DNA of 64,000 bases from Agaribacterium haliotis. Lineage in GTDB: Bacteria; Pseudomonadota; Gammaproteobacteria; Pseudomonadales; Cellvibrionaceae. Positions 18,003 to 26,814 of this stretch are shown here, piece by piece (within the stretch, counting starts at the first letter, position 1; the number at the start of each line of letters is the position of its first letter). The stretch spans positions 62,001 to 126,000 of the forward strand of contig NZ_NKQJ01000007.1 in the NCBI RefSeq assembly GCF_002312815.1, written 5' to 3'. Under the pieces are notes generated by a model that ran no database searches, was not told the DNA's origin, and was given only the letters and a program-made list of their open reading frames with translations. The position numbers and the translations under genes are program-made.

Positions 18003-19343
18003 ATGAAAAAAAGCACCTTGATAAAAAATGCCTCTATTGTGAACGAGGGCAAAGTGCAGGAAGGGGATCTTAGAATCGTCGATCAGCGCATTAGTCAAAT
18101 AGATAAAAGTATTGCAGCAAAAACCTGTGATCAGATTGTTGATGCTGACGGTTTGTTTTTATTGCCGGGAATGATTGATGATCAAGTCCATTTTCGCGAG
18201 CCGGGGCTTACTCACAAAGGCACTATTGCCAGTGAATCAAAAGCGGCCGTTGCCGGTGGTATTACCAGTTATATGGAAATGCCCAATGTCAGCCCGGCGA
18301 CAACAAGCATCGATGCACTTGAACGTAAATTTGAGTTGGCTGCAAATAGCTCCTTGGCAAATTATTCATTTTATTTGGGTGCCACTGAAGACAACCTGGA
18401 ACAAATAAAGCGCTTGCAGCCTGAGCAACACTGCGGGGTAAAAGTGTTTATGGGGGCCTCGACAGGGGATTTGTTGGTCGAGCATCCGCAGGCGCTCGAT
18501 AATATTTTTCGCGAAAGCCCAGGTTTAATTGTCACGCACTGTGAAAGTAGCCCCGTTATTGCATATAACCTGGAGGCCTACCGAAGTCGTGCTCAGTCGC
18601 CAACGATAGAAGACCACCCCAAAATACGCAGTGTTGAGGCCTGTTATGCATCGTCGTCGTATGCGGTGGAACTGGCCAAGAAGTACGGCAGCCAGTTGCA
18701 TGTTCTACATATTACCACGCAGAAAGAGCTCGCCTTATTTGAGGCCGGCCCGATACAAAACAAAAGCATTACCGCCGAGGCCTGTGTGCACCATTTGTGG
18801 TTTTGTGATGACGACTACGCTCGCCTTGGCAATTTAATTAAATGTAACCCTGCGATAAAAAGCCAAAGTGATCGCGAGGCATTAATTAAAGCCTTAAACA
18901 GCAATAAGATCGATATTATCGCTACCGATCATGCACCGCATACCTGGCAGGAAAAACAAGGTGCTTATAGCCAGGCACCTGCCGGTCTGCCGCTGGTTCA
19001 ACATGCACTTATAAGTTTATTTGAACATGTAAAAAATCAGCGCTTTAGTATTGAGTTATTGGTTGAAAAAACAGCGCACAACCCTGCGATTCGTTACGGA
19101 GTCAACGACAGGGGTTTTGTTCGCGAAGGTTATTATGCCGACTTGGTTCTGGTTAATACGAATAAGCCGACGTACGCAAGCCACGACAATAGCTATTACC
19201 ACTGTGCCTGGACACCCTTTGATGGTAATGAATTTTCTTCAAGCATTGAAAAAACATGGGTCAATGGCCATCAGGTTTTTGATGGCCGTGTTGTCAGCGA
19301 GCAGGTGCCCGCGTCAATGCGACTTAGTTTTAACCGAAAATAG
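18003..19343 (+). CDS. pyrC: Dihydroorotase paralogue of zinc-sparing cluster
   Basis: 446 residues, normal for class I dihydroorotases, which cyclise carbamoyl aspartate to dihydroorotate in pyrimidine synthesis. Recognised: GMIDDQVHFREPGLTHKGT, the metal-bridging Lys region GVKVFMGASTGD, LIVTHCES, LHVLHITT, and ATDHAPHTWQEKQ. The usual first HxH metal motif reads QVH (Gln61, His63), a variant I associate with Bacteroidetes-type enzymes. It is followed at 9 bases by folE2 and then thrS. Dihydroorotase and FolE2 duplicates are known in Zur regulons as replacements used in zinc shortage, and the palindrome upstream supports that. A housekeeping pyrC should exist elsewhere. Confidence 0.88.
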   Translation: MKKSTLIKNASIVNEGKVQEGDLRIVDQRISQIDKSIAAKTCDQIVDADGLFLLPGMIDDQVHFREPGLTHKGTIASESKAAVAGGITSYMEMPNVSPATTSIDALERKFELAANSSLANYSFYLGATEDNLEQIKRLQPEQHCGVKVFMGASTGDLLVEHPQALDNIFRESPGLIVTHCESSPVIAYNLEAYRSRAQSPTIEDHPKIRSVEACYASSSYAVELAKKYGSQLHVLHITTQKELALFEAGPIQNKSITAEACVHHLWFCDDDYARLGNLIKCNPAIKSQSDREALIKALNSNKIDIIATDHAPHTWQEKQGAYSQAPAGLPLVQHALISLFEHVKNQRFSIELLVEKTAHNPAIRYGVNDRGFVREGYYADLVLVNTNKPTYASHDNSYYHCAWTPFDGNEFSSSIEKTWVNGHQVFDGRVVSEQVPASMRLSFNRK

Positions 19344-19352
19344 AGGAACAGT

Positions 19353-20258
19353 TTGTTGTTAATGCGCGCTTTACCCGATATTACTTCTGACCTGAGTGCC
19401 GAAACACCGATGTCTTTACAGTGGGTTGGTATGGAAGACATCGCTGTACCCATTTGCTTAACGTTTCAAGGAGTCCGGCAACAACATATTGCTGCAAAAT
19501 CGAAGCTGTATGTCAGTTTGGAAAAAACCGATGCCAAAGGCATACATATGTCTCGTTTGCATCATGCTCTTAATCAGCTGGCCGATTGTGAACTAGATAA
19601 ACAGGCAATGAAGAATTTGCTCGCTGAGATGATCGTGTCGCAAGCTGGCATTGGCCATAGCGCGAGAGCTGAGCTGAGTTTTGATGTGTTATTAAAGAAA
19701 CCCTCATTGCTAAGTGGTGAAGCCGGTTTTCAAAGCTACCCGGTTTGTATTAAGGCAGAGCAGACACCGCGAGGCTTCTCCACTGAGCTTGAGTTAAGCA
19801 TACCTTATTCCAGCACCTGCCCGTGCTCTGCGTCTCTGGCTCGCCAGCTGTATGCGGATGCGATTGATCAGCAGTTTTCCGCTAACCATATTGATAAAGC
19901 TGCGCTGTTGCAGTGGTTACAGTCTCCGGGGGCGAGCATTGCAACGCCTCATAGCCAGCGTTCCTACGCTTATATTCGTTTGAGCTTAGGGGACGAAGCC
20001 TGGCCCGACATCGCGGCGCTAATATTTCAGTTCGAGTCGGTCATTGCAACGCCGGTACAGACAGCGGTAAAGCGCGTAGACGAGCAGGCCTTTGCCAAAC
20101 TTAACGCAGAGAATTTAATGTTCTGTGAAGATGCGGCCCGGCGCATCAAAGCGAAACTTGGGAGCTTGGTTTATGTAAAAGATTACTGGTTTAAAGTCGA
20201 GCACCAGGAAAGCTTGCACGCTCACAACGCTGTTGTAGTCGATAGAAAAACACCATAG
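19353..20258 (+). CDS. folE2: GTP cyclohydrolase I type 2
   Basis: About 300 residues. It converts GTP to 7,8-dihydroneopterin triphosphate, the first step of folate and queuosine precursor synthesis, without the strict zinc need of FolE. Family features: the N-terminal LPDI and VGMEDIAVPICL segments, SRLHHAL, the IPYSSTCPCSASLARQLY block with the conserved Cys, and QRSYAYIRLS. GAGGA at 19343-19347 best fits TTG starts at 19353 or 19356; an ATG at 19362 is 14 bases away, so the exact start is uncertain. Ends 7 bases before thrS. FolE2 is a classic Zur-regulated zinc-sparing enzyme, and the context fits. Confidence 0.93.
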   Translation: MLLMRALPDITSDLSAETPMSLQWVGMEDIAVPICLTFQGVRQQHIAAKSKLYVSLEKTDAKGIHMSRLHHALNQLADCELDKQAMKNLLAEMIVSQAGIGHSARAELSFDVLLKKPSLLSGEAGFQSYPVCIKAEQTPRGFSTELELSIPYSSTCPCSASLARQLYADAIDQQFSANHIDKAALLQWLQSPGASIATPHSQRSYAYIRLSLGDEAWPDIAALIFQFESVIATPVQTAVKRVDEQAFAKLNAENLMFCEDAARRIKAKLGSLVYVKDYWFKVEHQESLHAHNAVVVDRKTP

Positions 20259-20265
20259 ATAAACA

Positions 20266-22263
20266 ATGAATAAGCAAACAGCCACTATTGTAATTAGTTT
20301 GCCTGATGGCAGTAAAAAAACATTTCCAGCCGGCGTTTCAGCCTTAGATATTGCTGCGAGCATAGGCCCGGGGCTTGCGAAAAGCACCGTCGCGGCAGAG
20401 CTTAATGGCGAGTTGGTCGACGCCTGCGATGCGATCAATGCCGATGCCACGATACGTATTATCACCACTCGTGATAACGAAGCGCTGGCGATTATCCGCC
20501 ACAGCTGCGCCCACCTTGTTGGCCATGCAGTTAAGCAGCTCTACCCCGAAGCCCAGATGGTGATTGGGCCTGTGATTGAGCATGGTTTTTATTACGACAT
20601 TGCTTATCAGCGGCCGTTCACCGAAGAGGACTTGGCGGCCATCGAAGCGCGTATGAAACACCTGATCGCAAGCCATTACGATGTGATAAAAAAAATGACA
20701 GCGCGCGATAAAGTGATTCAGTGTTTTGACGAGCGCAAAGAACACTATAAATTGCAGTTAATCGATGATATGCCCAACGAGCAACAAATGGGGCTTTATT
20801 ATCATCAGGAATACGTTGACATGTGCCGCGGTCCGCACGTGCCCAATACACGTTTTCTAGAGCATGTGAAACTAACCAAGATTTCAGGTGCGTATTGGCG
20901 CGGTGATGCCAAAAATGAACAGCTTCAGCGCATTTATGGCACGGCGTGGGCGACAAAAAAAGATCTGCGCAGCCATCTGACAATGCTTGCCGAGGCACAA
21001 AAGCGCGACCACCGCCGCCTTGGCAAAGAGCTGGGTTATTTCCATTTCCACGAGGCCGCTAGCGGAGCGGTTTTTTGGCAAAACAAGGGCTGGATTCTGT
21101 TTAGTCAGTTGATTGCATATATGCGTCGTCAGCAGCAGCGTTCGGCTTATATTGAAGTGAATACGCCCGATATGATGGATAGAGCCCTGTGGGAAAAATC
21201 CGGCCACTGGCAAAACTATCAGGATCATATGTATAGCACCCAAACGCCTGATGAAAAAAATCTGGCACTCAAGCCGATGAGCTGCCCGGGCAGTGTATTG
21301 ATGTATCAGCACGGATTAAAAAGCTATCGCGATTTGCCTATTCGCATGGCGGAGTTTGGCAAGGTTCACCGCTACGAACCCTCTGGCTCTTTGCATGGCT
21401 TGATGCGTGTGCGCCACTTTACTCAGGACGATGCACATATCTACTGCAGCGAACAGCAAATGTTGCATGAGTGCATAAAAATTATTCGCCTGGTTTTAGA
21501 TATTTATCAGCAGCTTGGTTTTGCAGATGTCAGCATTAAATTGTCGACACGCCCGGATAAGAAAATGGGCGATGACAAGCTGTGGGATCTACTCGAACAG
21601 GCGCTGATTGATGCCTTAGCCAGCCTGGGTTTGTCTTATCAGTTAAATCCGGGGGAGGGTGCGTTTTATGGCCCCAAGCTTGAATTTGTTTTGCGCGATG
21701 CAATAGGTCGCGATTGGCAATGTGGCACCTTGCAGGTGGATATGAATTTACCGTCGCGCTTTAGCCTGGAGTATGTCGATGAAAATGGCGAGCGCAAGGT
21801 GCCGGTGCTGCTGCACCGGGCGCTGTTTGGATCACTGGAGCGATTTATTGGCATTTTGATTGAGCACTACAGTGGCAAGCTTCCGGCTTGGTTAAGCCCT
21901 GTGCAGTTATCTATCTTAACTATTTCAGAAGCGTTTAATGAATATGCTGCGCTGCTTGAAGATCTGTTTTGCGCAGCTGGGCTTAGAGTGATTGTCGACA
22001 ACAGCAAAGAAAAAGTAGGTTACAAGATTCGCCAGCAAACGATGCAAAAATGCCCGTTTATGATTATTGTTGGTGCCAATGAAGTTCAGAGTAAACAACT
22101 TAATTTGCGCCTTTTAAATGGTGAGCAACTTAGTTTTGATCGCCCGGAGGTGGCCGTGGCCTACCTGCAAGAAGCGTGTTGTGCACCGGATTTACTTGAT
22201 CAACCTCAGGCGCTGTCCAGATCCATAGACGCCGTATTATCTTATTCACAAAACGATGGATAA
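20266..22263 (+). CDS. thrS: Threonyl-tRNA synthetase (probable zinc-regulated second copy)
   Basis: 665 residues, full length, slightly longer than the E. coli enzyme. TGS domain (about 5-65), editing domain with HSCAHLVGH, catalytic class II core with LKPMSCPGS, HFTQDDAHIYC and VLLHRALFGSLERF, and C-terminal anticodon-binding domain (LSPVQLSILTISEAF...). The three catalytic-site zinc ligands (Cys of SCPGS, His of DDAHIY, His of LLHRA) are all kept, so it still binds zinc. Paralogous thrS genes controlled by Zur exist in other bacteria; the advantage may be higher affinity or dosage. An unlinked housekeeping copy is expected but not seen here. The next gene starts 5 bases later and is interrupted by a MITE. 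Confidence 0.93.
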   Translation: MNKQTATIVISLPDGSKKTFPAGVSALDIAASIGPGLAKSTVAAELNGELVDACDAINADATIRIITTRDNEALAIIRHSCAHLVGHAVKQLYPEAQMVIGPVIEHGFYYDIAYQRPFTEEDLAAIEARMKHLIASHYDVIKKMTARDKVIQCFDERKEHYKLQLIDDMPNEQQMGLYYHQEYVDMCRGPHVPNTRFLEHVKLTKISGAYWRGDAKNEQLQRIYGTAWATKKDLRSHLTMLAEAQKRDHRRLGKELGYFHFHEAASGAVFWQNKGWILFSQLIAYMRRQQQRSAYIEVNTPDMMDRALWEKSGHWQNYQDHMYSTQTPDEKNLALKPMSCPGSVLMYQHGLKSYRDLPIRMAEFGKVHRYEPSGSLHGLMRVRHFTQDDAHIYCSEQQMLHECIKIIRLVLDIYQQLGFADVSIKLSTRPDKKMGDDKLWDLLEQALIDALASLGLSYQLNPGEGAFYGPKLEFVLRDAIGRDWQCGTLQVDMNLPSRFSLEYVDENGERKVPVLLHRALFGSLERFIGILIEHYSGKLPAWLSPVQLSILTISEAFNEYAALLEDLFCAAGLRVIVDNSKEKVGYKIRQQTMQKCPFMIIVGANEVQSKQLNLRLLNGEQLSFDRPEVAVAYLQEACCAPDLLDQPQALSRSIDAVLSYSQNDG

Positions 22264-22267
22264 AACT

Positions 22268-22748
22268 ATGCAAAGCTCAATTATCCCTGAAACTTATGAA
22301 CAGTGGCGGCACTGCATTATTGTTGAATGTGGTTTGCAGCTAGATGCTAGGGCCTGTTAACACTAATTAAATGCACTCTGTTGCGCCCCTCATTCTGCTA
22401 TCAAGGCGTTTGGAGCGCAGTTTGGTTGTTCCAAATAAGCGACAAACAACACAGAGAGCGGGATGAGGGGCACAACCCGAAGGGCTGGGCCTGAATATCC
22501 GCCCAGATGCGTTACTTATCGCTTATTTAGCTTGCTAAACTGCGCTCAAAGCGCCTTTCTGGTCGAATACTCAGGCTCCAGCAGAGTGTATTTAATTAGT
22601 GTTAACAGACCCTGGCTATATTTCAGAGCGTTTGGCAGCGCTTCAGGACAACAAAGACTACTACACTCAACAGTTTGTAAAGCTCTATGGTGAGCAGTAT
22701 CTACGCCAGGTGTTAGCTTGGTTTCAAAAGGCGCAACAAGCCTTGTAA
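22268..22748 (+). pseudogene. Small conserved-type gene split by MITE copy B
   Basis: ATG at 22268 opens 27 codons (MQSSIIPETYEQWRHC...LQLDA) and then runs into the MITE at 22350, where it stops at TAA within the element. Directly after the element the frame continues (YISERLAALQDNKDYY...WFQKAQQAL, TAA 22746-22748). Removing the 263-bp element and one TA restores one uninterrupted frame of about 71 residues. It would be the last gene of the pyrC-folE2-thrS unit. I recall similar small proteins (PETxEQWRHCIxVEC) in zinc-regulated clusters of pseudomonads, but this is from memory. The function is unknown. Confidence 0.8.
22350..22612 (+). mobile_element. MITE-like element, copy B (263 bp)
   Basis: Same element as at 16479 and 40698: ends GGGCCTGTTAACACTAATTA... 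and ...TTAGTGTTAACAGACCC, with about six differences from copy C over 263 bases. The left flank is TA; the right flank reads TG, interpreted as a mutated TA copy because the split gene is restored if it was TA. No ORF inside. Confidence 0.9.
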
Positions 22749-22781
22749 CGCGCATGGTGTTTTATGCTGTATAGCCAATAA

Positions 22782-22826
22782 CTGTCATACTTGTGTCATG
22801 CTTTTGACGACAAGGGCTCGTATAAT
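22782..22826 (+). promoter_or_regulatory. Pho box and -10 element of phoX
   Basis: CTGTCAT (22782-22788) and GTGTCAT (22793-22799) form an 11-bp-period direct repeat, the PhoB binding pattern. A weak third unit TTGACGA follows at 22804. TATAAT lies at 22821-22826. It is 85 bases upstream of the phoX ATG, so PhoB activation under phosphate starvation is likely. Confidence 0.8.
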
Positions 22827-22910
22827 TCGAGCTAAACTACTTACAGCGCTTAAACTTTGTTTTTTTATATTGAAGCTACAGGTTTAGCGCAAGAGACAGC
22901 GGAAACAAGT

Positions 22911-24824
22911 ATGGCCGATAGCAGCAATAAGTCACCGTGTTTTGAAAAAGTACTTGAGTCTTACCTTAACCGGCGGGCATTTATACGTTCGGGAGCTGCG
23001 GCGGCTGTGGCCGCTGTGAGCGGGTGTGCAAAAGACGGGGCTGCACTTGAAGGTGCTTCGCTTACAAAAACTAAAGCTGAGGCAAAAAAAAGTGGCACAA
23101 CACCGGGTGTTGGCAGCAGTTTAAGTTTTAACGAGCTCGCACACGGTTTGGACAAAAACTTTGCTGTTGCCGAGGGTTACGATCATCAAGTGCTGATCTC
23201 TTGGGGCGATGCTCTGTTTGCCGATGCGCCCGAATTTGATGCGCAGCGTCAAAGCGAAGCCAGCCAGCTGCAACAGTTTGGTTATAACAACGACTTTATT
23301 GCTTTTGTGCCACTGCCCTATGGCAGCAAGCGTTCCGATCGCGGTTTATTGGTGGTCAATCACGAATACACGTCACCGTCGATGATGTTCCCAGGTTCAC
23401 CGTCGGCGGCCGATGTCAGCCTTGAGCAGGCGCAGATAGAAATTGCCGCGCACGGTTTGAGCATTATTGAAATTAAAAAGCAGGCCGGGCAGTGGCATGT
23501 CGATAAAACATCCAGCTATAACCGCCGCATAACACCGCAAACGCCGATGATCATAAGCGGCGCTGCCAGTGCGTCTTCGCGTTTGCAAACGCTGATTTCT
23601 AAAGACGGTATACATACGCTCGGCACTTACGGCAACTGCGCCGGGGGGCTCACGCCCTGGGGCACTATTTTAACCGCTGAAGAAAATGTCGATGCTTATT
23701 TTCACGGCGATATAAAACACCAGCCGGAAGCGGAAAATTACCAGCGTTTTGTCAGCCGTACAGGGGTAAAAGCCTGGGCGAATTATTTTCCGCGCTGGAA
23801 CCTGGATAAAAACCCGAATGAGTTACTGCATGTCGGTTGGGTGGTTGAGATAGACCCCTACGACCCTGGCTCCAAACCCAAAAAGCGCACATCGCTTGGG
23901 CGTTTTAAGCACGAGGGCTGCAATGTTTATATCAACGCCGACAAACATGTGGTTGCGTACAGCGGCGATGATCAGGCCTTTGAGTACATCTATAAATTTG
24001 TTAGTAAAAATAAATACGATGAGCACAATCGCCAGGCGAATTTAGATTTGCTCGATGAGGGCAGTTTGTATGTTGCCCGTTTTGATGCATCGGGAAAGCT
24101 GCACTGGTTACCGCTGACTTATGGCCAGGGCCCGCTGACCGAAAAAAATGGCTTTTCTTCGCAGGCGGATGTGCTTATTGACGCGCGCAAAGCCGGCGAT
24201 TTAGTTGGTGCTACACCGATGGACAGGCCCGAGGATGTCGACGTGAACCCGGTAAACGGCCGGGTATATGCGATGCTAACTAACAATAGCCGGCGCAAAC
24301 ACGATCAGCTTGATGCCGCCAACCCGCGCGCCCACAATGCTAATGGCCAGATTATTGAATTTTGGCCTGAGGGCGGTGACCACACCAAAACGGAGTTTAA
24401 TTGGGATTTAATGTTACTTGCCGGTAAACCCGGAGAGGTGGCAACAAGCTACCATGCGGATATCAGCGAAAACGGCTGGCTCTCGTGCCCGGATAACTGT
24501 GCTTTTGATCAACTTGGCAATTTGTGGATAGCCACTGACGGCGCAGAAAAATCCGGTATTGCCGACGGTGTCTGGGCGACGGAGGTCAATGGCCCTAACA
24601 GGGCATTGACGAAACGCTTTTTACGCACACCCATCGGCGCCGAATTGTGCGGGCCCTTTTTTACGCCCGATGATGAAAACTTTTTTGTTTCAGTGCAGCA
24701 CCCGGGTGGGGGCAGCAGCTTTGATAAACCGACAACGCGCTGGCCCGATTTTGACAGTGCTGTGCCGCCCAGGCCGTCGGTGCTTGTTATTACAAAACAG
24801 GGCGGGGGCCGCGTTGGCAGCTAG
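22911..24824 (+). CDS. phoX: PhoX-family alkaline phosphatase
   Basis: About 637 residues from ATG 22911 (GGAAACAAGT upstream); the frame is open from 22857 but the signal peptide begins here. N-terminal twin-arginine motif (LNRRAFIRSGAAAAV), then VSGC, which could be a Tat-lipoprotein cleavage site. The PhoX (DUF839) domain follows: LLVVNHEYTSP, GNCAGGLTPWGTILTAEENV, GRFKHEGCNVYIN, and VYAMLTNNSRR. PhoX enzymes release phosphate from organic esters using calcium and iron and do not need zinc. That suits an organism equipped for zinc shortage. The Pho box upstream supports the assignment. Confidence 0.93.
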   Translation: MADSSNKSPCFEKVLESYLNRRAFIRSGAAAAVAAVSGCAKDGAALEGASLTKTKAEAKKSGTTPGVGSSLSFNELAHGLDKNFAVAEGYDHQVLISWGDALFADAPEFDAQRQSEASQLQQFGYNNDFIAFVPLPYGSKRSDRGLLVVNHEYTSPSMMFPGSPSAADVSLEQAQIEIAAHGLSIIEIKKQAGQWHVDKTSSYNRRITPQTPMIISGAASASSRLQTLISKDGIHTLGTYGNCAGGLTPWGTILTAEENVDAYFHGDIKHQPEAENYQRFVSRTGVKAWANYFPRWNLDKNPNELLHVGWVVEIDPYDPGSKPKKRTSLGRFKHEGCNVYINADKHVVAYSGDDQAFEYIYKFVSKNKYDEHNRQANLDLLDEGSLYVARFDASGKLHWLPLTYGQGPLTEKNGFSSQADVLIDARKAGDLVGATPMDRPEDVDVNPVNGRVYAMLTNNSRRKHDQLDAANPRAHNANGQIIEFWPEGGDHTKTEFNWDLMLLAGKPGEVATSYHADISENGWLSCPDNCAFDQLGNLWIATDGAEKSGIADGVWATEVNGPNRALTKRFLRTPIGAELCGPFFTPDDENFFVSVQHPGGGSSFDKPTTRWPDFDSAVPPRPSVLVITKQGGGRVGS

Positions 24825-24864
24825 CGCTGATTTATTGTTGATGTTAATAAGTTGCAAGCCTTAA

Positions 24865-24885
24865 CCGGCCCCAGGCTCGGGCCGG
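24865..24885. terminator. Hairpin between phoX and convergent hydrolase gene
   Basis: CCGGCCC (24865-24871) and GGGCCGG (24879-24885) form a 7-bp GC stem with a 7-base loop. No T-run follows directly, so the terminator call is tentative. Confidence 0.5.
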
Positions 24886-24899
24886 CACAGCGCTTTTAT

Positions 24900-25658
24900 T
24901 TATTGCCAGCCTTTGTCCGGATCCATTTTAAACAGGTATTCCAGGAAAATTCGGGTAACTTGTTTTTCTTTGTCGGCGCGGGCGTGATCGCGTTGTAGCT
25001 CTGCCGGCACCACGTTCCAGGTGATGCGCTCTACGCCGGCGGCCTGCATGCGGCGCATTCCGTTGTCGTGACTTAGCTGGCTAATACTGCCGACAGTATC
25101 TTCCGGTACAAACACGTCGTAGCCGTTCAGCTCGGCTTCAATTGCCGGGTAGGCCAAACATACATCTGTCCACAGGCCGCCCATAATCAGTTTTTTCCGG
25201 CCGGTTGCCTGCACAGCTTTAACAAATTCGGGCTCTTCCCAGGCATTGACGTTAGTTCTGTCAACAAAGACAGCGTTTGGCGCAAGTTTGCTGAGCTCTT
25301 CGAGCATGGGTTTCGAACCTTTTAGGCCGACCCCAACGTGGGAAAAAATAATTGGAATATCGTAAAGCACGGCGGTTTTAATCAGCGCTGTGGTGTTATT
25401 AATCAGCTCTTGGTGATCGATATTTTTCACGCCCATCATAATGTGGGGCTGGTAGTCGATAAGAATCAGCGCCGAGTTCGACGGCGATAAGAACGGGTCT
25501 TCATCGGCTTGTCGATGAGGCGTGCCGGGGTAGCCTTCTGGGTAACTGGCGACGCCGTTAACGGTTTTGATCTCCGTTGTTGCGAGGCTTGGCAAAGTTA
25601 AGCCAAGGCTGAAAAATGCCGCGGCTGCCGTCGATATAAATTTATTAATTGTGCTCAT
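24900..25658 (-). CDS. Exported isochorismatase-family cysteine hydrolase
   Basis: 252 residues. A Sec signal peptide (TAAAAFFSLGLTLPSLA) precedes an isochorismatase-like domain with the full triad: Asp in ALILIDYQPH, Lys in GRKKLIMGG, Cys in WTDVCLAYPA. Export is unusual for this mostly cytoplasmic family, though YcaC-like exported forms occur. A good ribosome site (GAGGATCTT) precedes ATG 25658. It is paralogous to the hydrolase at 15853. It lies in the same direction as the LysR gene upstream, which may control it. Probable amidase-type action on a small periplasmic compound; the substrate is unknown. Confidence 0.88.
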   Translation of the reverse strand: MSTINKFISTAAAAFFSLGLTLPSLATTEIKTVNGVASYPEGYPGTPHRQADEDPFLSPSNSALILIDYQPHIMMGVKNIDHQELINNTTALIKTAVLYDIPIIFSHVGVGLKGSKPMLEELSKLAPNAVFVDRTNVNAWEEPEFVKAVQATGRKKLIMGGLWTDVCLAYPAIEAELNGYDVFVPEDTVGSISQLSHDNGMRRMQAAGVERITWNVVPAELQRDHARADKEKQVTRIFLEYLFKMDPDKGWQ

Positions 25659-25775
25659 AAGATCCTCGTTGTGTGCGATGTAACTAACGAGGCGCAGTGT
25701 ACGCCTCTAGTGAGATGGAATTAATAGGGGGTATGGAAAAGTATTGTTTCCATTTGGGGTTTAATAGGCGTGGCG

Positions 25776-26678
25776 CTATGTGTTTACCGCTTCGAGCATA
25801 AAATCGATAAAGCAGCGCACCTTGGCCGACATATGCTTGCGGCTAGCGTAAACCAGATACACGTCGATACTTGGTTTTTTATATTCTTTAAATAACTCAA
25901 TCAGCTCGCCGCTGTGCAATCTGTCGCCGAGGAAAAATTCCGGCAGGCGGGTAATACCGACGCCTTCAAGGGCAAATTCCAGTTCCATATGGGGGCTGTT
26001 GGTGTGCACAACACTTTGCAGTTGCACATTGATCACTTTCCCCTGTTTGTCTTCGTACTGCCACTGGTCGGGCATTTTTATATGGCTGTAGGTAATGGTT
26101 TTGTGTTGCTTTAACTGCTCGGGTTTTGTGGGTGTGCCGCAGGCCTTTAAATAGGCCGGCGAGGCAACAGTGGCGCCGTAAGATGACAATAACTTGCGGC
26201 AAATTAAACTTGAATCGTTCAGTTCAGTAGTGGCTCGTATGGCAACATCAATGCCCTCGGCGATGACATCAACTTGGCGGCCACTAAAATCCAGATCGAG
26301 GCTTACCTTGGGGTAGCGCTTTAGAAACTGGGTAAAGACCGGGCGCAAATGAGAGAGGCCAAAACTGCTCGGGCAGCTGATGCGAATTTTCCCCTGGGGC
26401 TCGGGTTGTAGGTGGTTGACCAGGGCTTCGGCCTGCTGCGCCTCGGCAATAATTTGTTGGCACAGCGGGTAATAGCTTTCGCCTTCGGGCGTTAGGCTAA
26501 CTGAGCGGGTGCTGCGGTTTAACAAACGCACACCGAGCCTTTCTTCTAACTTGTTGATTTCTTTAGATATATATGAAGTCGAGTGGCCGGTGGCCGCGGC
26601 CGCTTTGGTAAAGCTGCCGGTTGCGGCAACTTCGCTGAATACCAGCATGCCGTCGAACAGTTTTGAGTTAAAGGCCAT
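25776..26678 (-). CDS. LysR-family transcriptional regulator
   Basis: 300 residues, standard length. N-terminal winged helix-turn-helix (FSEVAATGSFTKAAAATGHSTSYISKEINKLEERLGVRLLNRSTRSVSLT) followed by the linker helix and an effector-binding domain (GKIRISCPSSFGLSHLRPVF...). It is of the CrgA/DsdC-like subgroup with a short C-terminus. It is divergent from the Bcr/CflA transporter-pirin genes and upstream of the exported hydrolase, so either or both may be targets. The 137-base gap before 26815 should contain its binding site. Confidence 0.93.
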   Translation of the reverse strand: MAFNSKLFDGMLVFSEVAATGSFTKAAAATGHSTSYISKEINKLEERLGVRLLNRSTRSVSLTPEGESYYPLCQQIIAEAQQAEALVNHLQPEPQGKIRISCPSSFGLSHLRPVFTQFLKRYPKVSLDLDFSGRQVDVIAEGIDVAIRATTELNDSSLICRKLLSSYGATVASPAYLKACGTPTKPEQLKQHKTITYSHIKMPDQWQYEDKQGKVINVQLQSVVHTNSPHMELEFALEGVGITRLPEFFLGDRLHSGELIELFKEYKKPSIDVYLVYASRKHMSAKVRCFIDFMLEAVNT

Positions 26679-26814
26679 TTGTGCCCCGTTTTTAGCAGAG
26701 TGAGCTGCCGCGATTGGCCACCATTTGGAAATAGTGAATGTCTAATTGCTGTATTAATTCACATTTGGGGCTTAATTATACTGGCAGGCATTCACCCTAG
26801 CTAGAGTTTTTGCA

